From positions 53,629 to 117,628 of the forward strand of contig PKUH01000091.1 in the NCBI GenBank assembly GCA_002869615.1: a stretch of DNA of 64,000 bases. Direction: 5' to 3'. Source of the stretch: Desulfuromonas sp. (GTDB lineage: Bacteria > Desulfobacterota > Desulfuromonadia > Desulfuromonadales > UBA2294). The notes beneath the pieces are model-generated. The model was not told the DNA's origin. It worked only from the letters and a program-made list of their open reading frames with translations, and did no database searches. The position numbers were made by a program, and so were the translations under genes. This document shows positions 36,668 through 45,429 of this stretch, piece by piece (position 1 is the first letter of the stretch; each line of letters begins with the position of its first letter).

Positions 36668-37566
36668 TCGCCGTTTTTCCTCTGGGTCTTCCGGATATGA
36701 CCATAGTTGAGAAGTGCAACGAAGATGCTGCCTCCGATCATGTTCCCGAAAAGCGCAATCCCGATAAATTCAGAAACCTGTGAAAAAAGGAACTGATCGC
36801 TGATCAGGTACGCCGTAAAGATTTCGACCGACCCGGCGATCGAGTGGTGCAGATCGCCCAGGCCAATTATAAATGTGACTATATATATCGAAATGATTTG
36901 ACTTAATGTCGGCTGGGTGGCCATGACCAGCCAGGCCCCGAGCGCCATCAGCCAGCCGGCAAGCACGGCGCTGACAAACAACGAACCGCTACTGAAGTTG
37001 ACCAGGTGTTGGCCGATCTCGATATATCCAGCCCTGGCATGTACAACCTCGTCAACCGAGACAAGCAGTCCGGAACTGACGAAAGAGCCACCCAGGTTGC
37101 CGAGGATGACGATCAGCCAGAGACGGAAAAGCGCCATAATGCTGCCACGCCGGTCGAGGACCGGGTATACCGCCGTGGCCGTATGCTCGGTAAAAAGCTG
37201 GGTGCCGCTCATGATGCAGAGGACAAAGCCGAGCGGATATACCAGCGCTGTCGCCATCCGGGCAAAATACGACTGGCTCATACCCAGGGAATGGGTCTCG
37301 ACAACCGCCACCGACATCGCGGTAAACCCGAGGATCAGGCCAGCCGCCAAAGACGAAAGGAACAATGAAAGGGTTGGCCGTTTGAGTTGTTCCAACCCTT
37401 CAAGAATCGCATTTTCGAGAATGTCGTCGGGATGCCGCAGGGATTCATCGGTCCGCTTGAGAATGACCGGCGTAAAATCCTTGTCTTCTTCGTTCCGCTC
37501 GACTTCTCGCTCGGTTAACTTTTGTGAATCTGTTTTTTCGTCATTTTTTATCTCTTTTTCTGACAC
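36664..37566 (-). CDS. Formate/nitrite transporter (FNT) family protein, YfdC-like
   Basis: This 300-residue membrane protein has a charged N-terminus of about 70 residues and six predicted helices of an FNT channel. Features include LGFTAMSVAVVETHSLG, CIMSGTQLFTEHTATAVYP (the re-entrant loop region) and the second loop GLGDLHHSIAGSVEIF. The long acidic N-terminus and TEHT motif are those of YfdC-type proteins, whose substrate is not established. It converges with the flavoprotein gene, and trkA lies upstream on its strand. Confidence 0.85.
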   Translation of the reverse strand: MSEKEIKNDEKTDSQKLTEREVERNEEDKDFTPVILKRTDESLRHPDDILENAILEGLEQLKRPTLSLFLSSLAAGLILGFTAMSVAVVETHSLGMSQSYFARMATALVYPLGFVLCIMSGTQLFTEHTATAVYPVLDRRGSIMALFRLWLIVILGNLGGSFVSSGLLVSVDEVVHARAGYIEIGQHLVNFSSGSLFVSAVLAGWLMALGAWLVMATQPTLSQIISIYIVTFIIGLGDLHHSIAGSVEIFTAYLISDQFLFSQVSEFIGIALFGNMIGGSIFVALLNYGHIRKTQRKNGD

Positions 37567-37585
37567 CTGAAGATCCTTTATATTG

Positions 37586-38251
37586 CTAGTTGTTGTTCTT
37601 GTTGTTGTTCAAATTGTACTGTTCGAGTAATTTCTCAAGGTGTTTGCTGTGGGTCAGAATGACCACCTCATCATCGACCTTGAGGGTGGTTTTATCATCC
37701 GGAAAAAGCAGCTCGTCATCACGATAGAGACACATGATACGGGACTCTTCCGGTAATTCGAGGTCTGCGATATCGCCCCTGGTCTCGTCGTTCACCTTAA
37801 TCATGAGACAGCGCGCCTCCCCCTTGATCAGCGATGACAGCTCCATGATATCGATGCCGGCCACCATGTCGGCCAGGTAACGGCTAATGGTCCTTGAGGG
37901 ATTGATAACATTCTGCAGTTTGAGCTCATTGCAGATGTGCATATAGTCGGCATCATGAATCTGAACAATGACCTTATCGAACCCGAGAGAACGGCCGACC
38001 AGGGCCGAAATAATGTTGTACTGGTCGTTTTGCGTCAGGCAAAAGAGGAAATCGGTGCTCTCAGGGTCGGCCTCCTTGAGGACATTCGGTCGGCTACCGT
38101 CACCGTGCAGAAAGCTGCAATCCATTTCGTCCTTGTATTCATCAATTATGTCCTTTTCAGCCTCGACAATAATGACTTCATGCTTGCGCTTGATCAGCAA
38201 GCCGGCCGTCTCCAGTACCAGATCTCCGGCACCAACAAATACGATTCGCAT
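37586..38251 (-). CDS. trkA: Trk potassium uptake regulatory protein TrkA
   Basis: This is a 221-residue cytosolic ring subunit: RCK-N domain with the NAD motif RIVFVGAGDLVLETAGLL, and RCK-C domain after about residue 135. It gates TrkH in response to ATP/NAD(H). It has a single RCK pair, half the length of E. coli TrkA. The start is ATG 38251, with GGGAG upstream, overlapping the trkH stop by one base (TGATG). The tail is Asn-rich (NLNNNKNNN). Confidence 0.92.
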   Translation of the reverse strand: MRIVFVGAGDLVLETAGLLIKRKHEVIIVEAEKDIIDEYKDEMDCSFLHGDGSRPNVLKEADPESTDFLFCLTQNDQYNIISALVGRSLGFDKVIVQIHDADYMHICNELKLQNVINPSRTISRYLADMVAGIDIMELSSLIKGEARCLMIKVNDETRGDIADLELPEESRIMCLYRDDELLFPDDKTTLKVDDEVVILTHSKHLEKLLEQYNLNNNKNNN

Positions 38252-39711
38252 CACGACTCCCGTTGTCTTCCGAACCAGGTTCGGGGATAGAGTAAAACCA
38301 TCCAGGCGATAAACTCGAGGCGCCCGAACAGCATATCGGCGCACAAAACCAGTTTGAGTGAGGCAGGCAGCATTTCGGCGGTGACGCCGCTCGACAATCC
38401 AACGGTTGCCGTTGCTGAGACAACTTCAAACAAGGAGTCGAGCGGACTGTAGCCGTAATACAAAAAAGCGGTCCAAGAGACGAAAACAACCCCCAGAAAT
38501 GCAAAAACAATCAGCAAGGCATCGAGGATTTCTCTGTCATCAATAACCTTCCCGCCCCATTTGCGCGTCTGAACCGCCCTGTTCGGCAGACCCATGCGGA
38601 CGACGCAGCGGGTCATGATAAAGAACAGGAGCAACAGTCGCATCAGCTTGAAGCCACCTGCCGTCGAGCCAATTCCGCCGCCGCCCGACATTGCGAAAAT
38701 CATCACAGCCTTGGAAGCCGGGTCAAGAGCCGCCGGGTCCATACTGGAAAAACCCGAGGTCGTCTGGGCCGACAAGGCCATGAGCGGTGCATGAGTCAAC
38801 ACCGCCTCAAGCGAACGTTCCTGCAGCCAGATGAACCCCCCGAGCAGGACCGTGGTCAAAACTCCGGCCGCCAATACCGCCCGGAACTCGATATCAGAGA
38901 ACAAACTGCGCCACCCTTTATTAGCGGCGGTATAGTAAAGGGCCAGCGGGACCGCTCCGGCCAGGCACAAGAGGGTCACACTCCAGGCCAAGCGCAGATT
39001 CGCAAGGTCGGCAAAGCTGTTATTATTCGGTGCAAACCCGCCTGTGGAAACAGCCGCCAGTACGTAATAGAGCCCCTCGAGCGGCCGCCCGCCCAAAACC
39101 AGCCAAACAATGAATCCACCGGCTGTCAGGACAAGATAGACCAGCAATATTCGCTTGGCATAAGCGCGGGTTCCGCCGGCCAGGTCATCATGCTCGGTTT
39201 CGAGCGTGGCCAGACGCATTGATGACAGCCCGGGGCTCAGAACCATGGCCAGGGAAAGAATGACAATGCCGAGACCACCGTACCATTGCATCCAGGCCCG
39301 GGCGAAGACGAAGGAATGCGGCCGGCTTTCGATCGCTCCGAGGGTACTCAACCCGGTCGTCGTGACCGCGGATATCGTTTCGAACAACGAATCAATGAAA
39401 GGAACCCCGGACGCCTGTAACGGCAAGGTTGAAATCACCGGGACCAGCAGGAAAAACAGTGCCGCGATCACCATCGCTTCATTGAACTGGAGCTGCCCGC
39501 GATGCGGAATTCGCATCAATAAATAGCCGCTTGCTCCCAGGATTGCGACCACCAGGAGAAAATTGAGGCCGATTCGAATTTCGGCAAAGAGCAAGGCGGC
39601 CAGCACATTGACCAGATTCAGCCCGGCAACGATCAGCAGAAACTGTCCCAGATAATGCAGGATGTTCCGCAGTCGTACCGCGTAGAAAAGTTCAAAGCCG
39701 GATCTAGCCAT
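38251..39711 (-). CDS. trkH: Trk potassium uptake channel TrkH
   Basis: This is a 486-residue K+ channel-type transporter with four M1-P-M2 repeats. Pore-loop segments are SAVTTTGLSTLG, AAVSTGGFAPNNNS, TSGFSSMDP and SATATVGLSSGV, each with the selectivity Gly. It imports K+, the first response to osmotic upshock, and is gated by TrkA encoded directly downstream. It is divergent from a cation/proton antiporter gene across a 238-base AT-rich gap. Confidence 0.95.
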   Translation of the reverse strand: MARSGFELFYAVRLRNILHYLGQFLLIVAGLNLVNVLAALLFAEIRIGLNFLLVVAILGASGYLLMRIPHRGQLQFNEAMVIAALFFLLVPVISTLPLQASGVPFIDSLFETISAVTTTGLSTLGAIESRPHSFVFARAWMQWYGGLGIVILSLAMVLSPGLSSMRLATLETEHDDLAGGTRAYAKRILLVYLVLTAGGFIVWLVLGGRPLEGLYYVLAAVSTGGFAPNNNSFADLANLRLAWSVTLLCLAGAVPLALYYTAANKGWRSLFSDIEFRAVLAAGVLTTVLLGGFIWLQERSLEAVLTHAPLMALSAQTTSGFSSMDPAALDPASKAVMIFAMSGGGGIGSTAGGFKLMRLLLLFFIMTRCVVRMGLPNRAVQTRKWGGKVIDDREILDALLIVFAFLGVVFVSWTAFLYYGYSPLDSLFEVVSATATVGLSSGVTAEMLPASLKLVLCADMLFGRLEFIAWMVLLYPRTWFGRQRES

Positions 39712-39949
39712 CGTCCTATCGCTTACCTTGAAAAAAATACCTTTTATTTCAGATAGTTATACATTATCAGCGTTTAAGTCGGTGTCAAGAGGCACAACCT
39801 GTAAATTCCTGCTGTGTGGCCAGAGATGATCGATCACGAAAGATATTTATTTAATACGTTGAAGGATTCGATTAGTTCGATATGCTTTTGCTATCAGGTT
39901 TTGCTACGGAAATAACTGAATAAATTTACGCTTTTTACATTTTAGTGCC

Positions 39950-41182
39950 ATGTCGATTCTTTATATTCTCCTTGTCCTGTTGATCGTAACCCGCCTGTTC
40001 GGAGAACTCGCCGAGCGATTCAAACAACCAGCCCTGCTCGGCGAGCTGATATCGGGGATCTGTCTCGGTATGCTGGTCCACCGCTTCGATGCGACCTTTC
40101 CGATCCTTGCGGGCCTGGCCGATAACGAAGTCTTCCAGTCGCTGACCGATCTCGGCATCTTTTTCCTGATGTTGCTCGGCGGTATTGAGCTACATCCCGC
40201 CAAATTGATGAAGGCATCAAAAAACGCCCTGTGGATAGCATTTGCCGGTATGGTTTTGCCGCTCGGTATCGGAGTCGCTTTTGGTTATGTCACGCTGCCT
40301 GAAACCGATCTCAAGTCAGCCCAGTTGCTCTTTCTCGGCACAGCGATGGCGGTCACCGCTGTTCCGGTCAGCATCAAGGCCCTGATGGACCTCGGAAAAC
40401 TGGAAACCGAGGTTGGCCAGATCATTGTTTCGGCGGCGGTGATCGACGATATCCTCAGCTTGGTTCTCCTCGCTGTCCTGACCAGCTTTATCAGTACCGG
40501 AACCGTTCCCGACCTGACGACCTTTCTGCTGATCGCCGGAAAGATTGGTCTCTTTTTCATTATCGCCGGCCTGCTCGGCAAGCATGTCTTTCCGCGGCTC
40601 GGCAAACTCGTCGGCAGAGGACGCGCCGATGAGTTCGAATTCAGCATGCTGTTGATTGCCGGCCTCGCCTATGCCCTGATGGCCGAGGCCCTCGGCATGC
40701 ATTTCATCATCGGGGCCTTTATCGCCGGCCTCTTCTTCCGCAAGTCGACAATTTCCGAAGACGTTTACCAGGATACCCTGCGAAAGGTCAGCGGCCTGAC
40801 CACCGGATTCTTTGCCCCGATTTTCTTTGCCTCGATCGGCATGCACCTCGACACAAGTGCGCTGATTCATATCCCTGGCTTCATTCTCGGACTAATATTG
40901 ATTGCCACCCTCGGCAAATTGCTCGGTGCCGGCCTCAGCGCCCGAATGAGTGGTCTATCGAACACCGACGCCCTGGCCATCGGCGCCGGCATGAACGCGC
41001 GCGGCGCGGTCGAGCTGATTATCGCCGATATCGCCCTGCGGGCCGGTATCTTCGATCTTGCCGGTCGCGAGCTGCCGATCATCAGCAACATGTTCTCGGC
41101 GGTCGTCATCATGGCACTGGTGACCACCCTGATGACGCCGCCGGCACTGAAGTGGCTCATGGCCGACAGAAAGAACAGTTAG
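39950..41182 (+). CDS. Cation:proton antiporter, CPA2/KefB type without RCK domain
   Basis: This is a 410-residue membrane protein with about 12 helices. Typical CPA2 motifs are ERFKQPALLGELISGICLG, VSAAVIDDILSLVLLAVL (the paired Asp of the ion site) and FIIGAFIAGLFF. It ends after the transport domain, with no TrkA-N domain, so it is not regulated like KefB/KefC. Exchange of K+ or Na+ for H+ is likely. It is divergent from trkH and 21 bases before gdhA, fitting a role in ion balance during osmotic change. Confidence 0.88.
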   Translation: MSILYILLVLLIVTRLFGELAERFKQPALLGELISGICLGMLVHRFDATFPILAGLADNEVFQSLTDLGIFFLMLLGGIELHPAKLMKASKNALWIAFAGMVLPLGIGVAFGYVTLPETDLKSAQLLFLGTAMAVTAVPVSIKALMDLGKLETEVGQIIVSAAVIDDILSLVLLAVLTSFISTGTVPDLTTFLLIAGKIGLFFIIAGLLGKHVFPRLGKLVGRGRADEFEFSMLLIAGLAYALMAEALGMHFIIGAFIAGLFFRKSTISEDVYQDTLRKVSGLTTGFFAPIFFASIGMHLDTSALIHIPGFILGLILIATLGKLLGAGLSARMSGLSNTDALAIGAGMNARGAVELIIADIALRAGIFDLAGRELPIISNMFSAVVIMALVTTLMTPPALKWLMADRKNS

Positions 41183-41203
41183 CACTAGAACAAGGAGCCT
41201 GAC

Positions 41204-42454
41204 ATGACCCAAAATCATAAACCGCGACAATCCTGCGAAAAATATCTCGACGATGCCTTTGATCTCCTGCAGATCAAGGATGAGGAGCGACAGCTCCTGC
41301 GCAGCCCGTACCGTGAAATCCGTTTTGAACTGCCGTTGAAACGGGACGATGGGTCGGTGAGTCTTTATTACGGTTACCGGGTTCAGCACGATCAGAGCCG
41401 GGGCCCGTTCAAGGGGGGCTTAAGGTATCATCCCGACGTCGATATGGACCACTTCGTTGCATTGGCCGAGATCATGAGCTGGAAAACCGCGCTGCTCGAC
41501 CTGCCATTCGGTGGCGGCAAGGGAGGCATCGACTGCGATCCGACCGAATTGACCGAGAACGAGCTCGAGATACTGACCAAGCGCTACATCGAGCGGGTTG
41601 CCAAGTTCATCGGGCCGGATCGCGACATTCCGGCCCCGGACATGGGAACCGGGCCGCGCGAAATGGCCTGGATTGTCGACGAGTACGCCCACCACGAGGG
41701 CTTCCAGCCCGGGGTCGTCACCGGCAAGCCGATCGAGATCGGCGGCTCTTACGGCCGTCTCGAAGCGACCGGGCAGGGGGTCGCGCTGATGACCCGGAAA
41801 GCGGCCAAGGCGACAGAAATTGACCTGCACCAGGCCCGGGTCGCCATCCAGGGGTTCGGCAACGTCGGTATGTACGCCGCCAAACACCTGCACGACGCCG
41901 GCGCCAATATCGTCGCCGTCTCCAATGCCGCCGGCGGCATCTACCACGAAAACGGCCTCGACATCGACGCCGTTATCAGGGAGTTCGAAAAAGACGGCAC
42001 CAAAGAGCTGAGTGTCGGCAACCAGGATTTCGACCGGATCACCAATGCTGAACTGCTCGAACTCGATGTCGATATTCTGATCCCGGCGGCGATCGGCGGG
42101 GTGATCAACAAGAAGAACGCAGACGAAATCCGCGCCGAACTGATCATCGAAGCGGCGAATATGCCGGTGACCTGCGGTGCCGACATCATTCTGCATGAAA
42201 AGGGGAAAACCATCATTCCGGATATCCTCGCCAACGCCGGCGGTGTCACCGTCTCTTACCTGGAGTGGGTGCAGAACCGGCAGCGTTTCCGCTGGTCGGC
42301 CGACAAGGTCAACGACGTCCTGGTCAGCAGGATGAGCGATGCCTGGCAGGAGGTCCGGGACCGGGTCGATCAGGAAGAAGTGAATTTCCGCCAGGCGGCC
42401 TATTCCATCGCCGTCAACAGGATTCATCAAGCCATCAGTCTGCGCGGTTTCTGA
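41204..42454 (+). CDS. gdhA: Glutamate dehydrogenase (Glu/Leu/Phe/Val family)
   Basis: This is a 416-residue cytosolic enzyme that interconverts glutamate and 2-oxoglutarate with ammonia. The catalytic Lys motif is LPFGGGKGGIDCDP, the glutamate-binding region YRVQHDQSRGPFKGGLRYHP, and the Rossmann motif IQGFGNVGMYAAKHL. Cofactor preference cannot be read with certainty. Glutamate is the counter-ion for K+ in osmoadaptation and the substrate for beta-glutamate, so its place beside the Trk and antiporter genes makes sense. ACAAGGAGCC precedes the ATG. Confidence 0.93.
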   Translation: MTQNHKPRQSCEKYLDDAFDLLQIKDEERQLLRSPYREIRFELPLKRDDGSVSLYYGYRVQHDQSRGPFKGGLRYHPDVDMDHFVALAEIMSWKTALLDLPFGGGKGGIDCDPTELTENELEILTKRYIERVAKFIGPDRDIPAPDMGTGPREMAWIVDEYAHHEGFQPGVVTGKPIEIGGSYGRLEATGQGVALMTRKAAKATEIDLHQARVAIQGFGNVGMYAAKHLHDAGANIVAVSNAAGGIYHENGLDIDAVIREFEKDGTKELSVGNQDFDRITNAELLELDVDILIPAAIGGVINKKNADEIRAELIIEAANMPVTCGADIILHEKGKTIIPDILANAGGVTVSYLEWVQNRQRFRWSADKVNDVLVSRMSDAWQEVRDRVDQEEVNFRQAAYSIAVNRIHQAISLRGF

Positions 42455-42608
42455 TAAGTTCGAGCCGGGAAACTCGACCTCGCCTCCTTCGGCATCGATC
42501 AAATCGTCGCCCCGCCAGGGCATCGGGTCAACTCCTTGAAGGATATCAAATAGCTGTTAGGGTTTATAGGACAGCTTCTGCAATCTGAACATCGATCAAA
42601 GGAGAACA

Positions 42609-43826
42609 ATGACACCCTCTTTTTTTGCTCTTTATGGTGAGGCGGCCAAAACCGCCTTCGGTTTTTTCTGGAAGGCCGGGTGGGCGTTTGTCCTCGGTTA
42701 TTTCGTCAGCAGCATGATCCAGGTGTTCGTCCCGAAGGGGCGCCTGACACCCTACATGGGAAACTTCGGCGTCAAAAGCCTGTCTCTGTCGGCCATGTTC
42801 GGTGCCATTTCGTCGTCCTGCTCGTTTGCCGCCCTGGCGACCGCCCGGTCGCTCTTTCTGAAAGGGGCCCATTTCATCGCCGCAGTCGCTTTCATGTTCG
42901 CTTCGACCAACCTGGTCATCGAGCTCGGTATCCTCATCCTCATCTTTCTCGGCTGGCAGTTCCTCGCCGCCGAGGTGGTCGGCGGCATCATCCTGATCGC
43001 GATCAGCAGCATTCTGATCCGTCTCACTCTGCCGGAAAAGTGGATCAAGCAGGCAAAAAAAGAGCTCGAGAAAAAGAGCGCCGATGAAGACGACTTCGAC
43101 TGGAAAAAGCGGATCAGAAGCCGCATGGGCTGGCGCATGGTCGGCCACAAGTTTGTCATGGAATGGCAGATGGTCTGGGAGGAAATCCTGATCGGCTTCA
43201 CTATCGCAGGTTTCGTCGCCGTATTCGTACCGGAAGCACTCTGGGCGAAGATATTCCTGATCGATGCCGGCGACAGCACTCCCGAATGGCTGCGGGTGAT
43301 CGAGAATGCCATGGTCGCCCCGTTCGTCGCCGCCCTCACCTTTATTGGTTCGATGGGCAACATCCCCCTGGCGACGGTCCTCAATGCCAACGGCGTCCTG
43401 TTTGCCGGGATCATGGGCTTCATCTATTCCGATCTCATGGTGCCGCCGCTGGTCGCCGTTAACGCCAAGTATTATGGCTGGCGTCTGGCTCTCTACATCG
43501 CCGGTATCATGTATATCGCCATCGTCGCCACCGCCCTGATTCTGCACCATACCTTTGCCATGCTGGGCATCACCCCGGACAGCGCCCGTGCCGTCGCTGA
43601 AGTCGCCCAGTTCAAGATCGACTACACCTTCTGGCTCAACCTGTTCTTTATCCTCGTCAGCGGCTACCTGGTTTACCTGCATCGTAGCCACATGAAGCAG
43701 CAGAAGAGCGGACATATGGACCACGGCGAGGGATTGGGCTTCAAGCGGGTGATGGTCTACCTGTTCATGACGATCCTGGCCGGCGGCCTTGTCGCCTATT
43801 TCATAAGCGGCGGAACAGCGCCTTGA
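42609..43826 (+). CDS. Permease of the ArsP/DUF318 (PF03773) family
   Basis: This is a 405-residue membrane protein with about nine helices in two related halves. Both carry the family re-entrant motifs (SSSCSFAALATARSLFLKGA in the first; GSMGNIPLATVLNANG in the second). A charged cytoplasmic loop (QAKKELEKKSADEDDFDWKK) separates them. Relatives export trivalent organoarsenicals or metals, but many are uncharacterised, and the conserved Cys here is in the SSCS motif. AAAGGAG precedes the ATG. It stands alone after gdhA. Confidence 0.85.
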   Translation: MTPSFFALYGEAAKTAFGFFWKAGWAFVLGYFVSSMIQVFVPKGRLTPYMGNFGVKSLSLSAMFGAISSSCSFAALATARSLFLKGAHFIAAVAFMFASTNLVIELGILILIFLGWQFLAAEVVGGIILIAISSILIRLTLPEKWIKQAKKELEKKSADEDDFDWKKRIRSRMGWRMVGHKFVMEWQMVWEEILIGFTIAGFVAVFVPEALWAKIFLIDAGDSTPEWLRVIENAMVAPFVAALTFIGSMGNIPLATVLNANGVLFAGIMGFIYSDLMVPPLVAVNAKYYGWRLALYIAGIMYIAIVATALILHHTFAMLGITPDSARAVAEVAQFKIDYTFWLNLFFILVSGYLVYLHRSHMKQQKSGHMDHGEGLGFKRVMVYLFMTILAGGLVAYFISGGTAP

Positions 43827-43953
43827 ACCATTGATAAAAGATGTGGCTGGCGCGACTCCCGGACAAAAAATCCTGGCAAACGGGCTGGCGCAACAAGCTA
43901 CTGAAATAGTTGAAAAATAACATTTTCTACAAAGAAACGGTCATTTCTTCCCC

Positions 43954-43981
43954 TTGAATCATACTCAAGAGATGATATACT
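43954..43981 (+). promoter_or_regulatory. Promoter of the small zinc-ribbon gene
   Basis: TTGAAT (43954-43959), 16 bases and TATACT (43976-43981) lie 29 bases before the ATG of the next gene. Confidence 0.6.
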
Positions 43982-44010
43982 TGTAACGAGAACGAAAGAA
44001 AGGATGAACC

Positions 44011-44187
44011 ATGTCTGAAGAGTATAAAGACAGATTCACCGAAGCAGATAAGGAACAACAGAATAAATCGGCTTTTTATTGCGAAAGCTGCAATAAGAAA
44101 TTCGATAAAGCAACCGCCGAAAGTCAAAAAATCGAGTGTTGCGGCCGGACATTGACTGAACTCCTGGAAGAGAGTTTCGGCCCGTAA
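44011..44187 (+). CDS. Small zinc-ribbon-like protein
   Basis: A 58-residue acidic protein carries CESC (near residue 24) and a later ECC, together a plausible four-Cys zinc knuckle. It begins MSEEYKDRFTEADKEQQ. GAAAGGATG precedes the ATG, a good promoter lies upstream and an intrinsic terminator follows, so it is a single-gene unit. I recognise no named family; similar short CxxC/CC proteins are common in sediment deltaproteobacteria, which is recollection rather than a search. Confidence 0.7.
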   Translation: MSEEYKDRFTEADKEQQNKSAFYCESCNKKFDKATAESQKIECCGRTLTELLEESFGP

Positions 44188-44252
44188 TCCCGGCGGTTTG
44201 CTGCTCTGGTCTCAAGCCGATACAGAGAATCAGTCAAATCAAAATGACAATT

Positions 44253-44279
44253 AAAGAGGCAGCCCAAGCTGCCTCTTTT
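44253..44279 (+). terminator. Intrinsic terminator after the small zinc-ribbon gene
   Basis: AAAGAGGCAGC / GCTGCCTCTTT with loop CCAA is followed by T's, immediately before the next small gene. Confidence 0.85.
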
Positions 44280-44296
44280 CGTGGAAAGGTCGGATA

Positions 44297-44584
44297 ATGG
44301 ACAAAAAGAAATCGTACGAAGAAAGACTCGAAGCAGAGTTGAATGAATGGAGTGCAAAAATCGATGTCCTGAAGGCGAAAGCCGCCAAAACGAAATCGGA
44401 TGCCGAAATCAATTTTGCTGAAGAGATAGAGCGTCTCGAGGCAAAGAAGGCAGGCGCCAAAGCCAAGTTGCAACAGCTGCGAGAAGCCGGCGATGATGCC
44501 TGGGACGATCTGAAAGCCGGGATCGAAAAAGCCTGGTCGGATCTCGGTTCGGCAATCAGCGCTGCCACGGCGCGATTTAAATAA
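44297..44584 (+). CDS. Small coiled-coil stress-type protein
   Basis: This 95-residue, highly charged protein is predicted to be one long helix with heptads (KSYEERLEAELNEWSAKID ... EEIERLEAKKAGAKAKLQQL) and an ending DLGSAISAATARFK. It resembles the cyanobacterial Sll1863-type stress-response proteins that many proteobacteria carry. GGAAAGG lies before the ATG. It precedes a small lipoprotein gene of similar helical make-up; the two may act together in the envelope, by inference. Confidence 0.7.
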   Translation: MDKKKSYEERLEAELNEWSAKIDVLKAKAAKTKSDAEINFAEEIERLEAKKAGAKAKLQQLREAGDDAWDDLKAGIEKAWSDLGSAISAATARFK

Positions 44585-44610
44585 ATGTCAACAATAGAAA
44601 GGTCAGAGTT

Positions 44611-44886
44611 TTGCGATTGATTCGTTTGTTAGAAACATCTCTCTGTGTGATCTTCTTGTTAACGATTTTAAGCGCCTGTGTACATGAAGGCCCTGCGGAA
44701 AGGACCGGCAAAAAAATCGACAACATGGTCGAAAAGGCTGAAGAAAAACTGGAACAGGTTGAGGAACAGGTTGATCCCAACGGCCCGGTCGAAGAATTGG
44801 GTGAGAATATCGATGAGGCCGCCGAGGAAATAAACGACGAAATGCAACAGATCAAAGAGAATCTCGAAGAAGCGACCAAAAACTAG
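44611..44886 (+). CDS. Small helical lipoprotein
   Basis: This 91-residue protein starts at TTG with AAAGG upstream. A signal peptide ends in the lipobox LSAC (near residue 23), and the mature part is acidic and helical (DNMVEKAEEKLEQVEEQVD ... AAEEINDEMQQIKENLEEA). I know no function for it. It follows the coiled-coil gene by 26 bases and converges with the rhodanese gene. Confidence 0.65.
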   Translation: MRLIRLLETSLCVIFLLTILSACVHEGPAERTGKKIDNMVEKAEEKLEQVEEQVDPNGPVEELGENIDEAAEEINDEMQQIKENLEEATKN

Positions 44887-44943
44887 CCTGCTCATGAAGC
44901 AACACATTCTCGTTCATGGCAACGGGGGGCTCATATTATTGTG

Positions 44944-45267
44944 CTATTCGATAGTGTACCCGGCCTCTTTCCAGCCGTCGACACCGCCCCGGAGCGCAGC
45001 GACATTCCGAAAGCCCTGTTCTTCGTATTCGGCCGCCCGACCGGCAGCGGAGTCCTCTTCCGGTCAGGCGCAATAGAAAATCAGCCCCTGCTCGCGCCGC
45101 AGATCCGACTGCCGGGCCTTGAATTGGCTCAGTGAGATCGCCCCGGCAAGGTGCAACTTTTCGAACTTCTCGTCCGAATCATAGGCGCATATCAGAAGGG
45201 CTTCACCCGATTGAACCCGCCGGTTCGCTTCCTGCGGGGTGACCCGCTTGATGTTGTCCTGTCCCAT
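44944..45267 (-). CDS. Rhodanese-like sulfurtransferase, probable selenoprotein (Sec at in-frame TGA)
   Basis: The frame runs MGQDNIKRVTPQEANRR ... GLIFYCA, then TGA (45066-45064, codon 68), then PEEDSAAGRAAEYEEQG, FRNVAALRGGVDGWKEAG and YTIE before a TAG. The part after TGA is the conserved end of a single-domain rhodanese, and the TGA falls in the active-site loop, where relatives have YCACPNE. Reading it as selenocysteine restores a normal 107-residue protein; Sec-containing rhodanese-like proteins are known from bacterial selenoprotein surveys. A 6-bp stem starts at the TGA (SECIS-like). GGAGG precedes ATG 45267. Selenocysteine machinery genes are not in this window. Confidence 0.8.
45039..45065 (-). 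promoter_or_regulatory. Candidate bacterial SECIS stem-loop at the rhodanese TGA
   Basis: On the minus strand GACCGG (its first two bases are the last two of the TGA) pairs with CCGGTC around a 15-base loop containing GGAC. A GC stem immediately at the UGA with a G-rich loop is the position expected of a bacterial SECIS, but loop and spacing vary, so the match is tentative. Confidence 0.45.
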
Positions 45268-45366
45268 GACTGACCTCCGAAATATTGTCCAGGTTTTTCC
45301 TGCCGTTGATCCAAGCATAACATCCGCTGAAGCCGAAGCAAGATTCCCGACGACCGTCGTCTGAAC

Positions 45367-45405
45367 TTGACAAGCCCACGGTTCTCTGTGATTGTTTGTT
45401 AACAA
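45367..45405 (+). promoter_or_regulatory. perR promoter region with a PerR-like operator
   Basis: TTGACA (45367-45372) lies about 17 bases before a weak -10 near 45390. It is followed by the palindrome TTGTTAACAA (45396-45405) and AATGATTCTCA, which resemble a PerR/Fur box. This supports autoregulation of perR and possibly control of the divergent rhodanese gene. Confidence 0.45.
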
Positions 45406-45429
45406 TGATTCTCAACAACGGGGACAAAC

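Noticed and set aside
42564..43724. 386-codon minus-strand frame opposite the permease
   Set aside because: The composition (Asp/Glu/Gly/His-rich) is that of a GC-rich antisense frame; the plus-strand permease is well supported.
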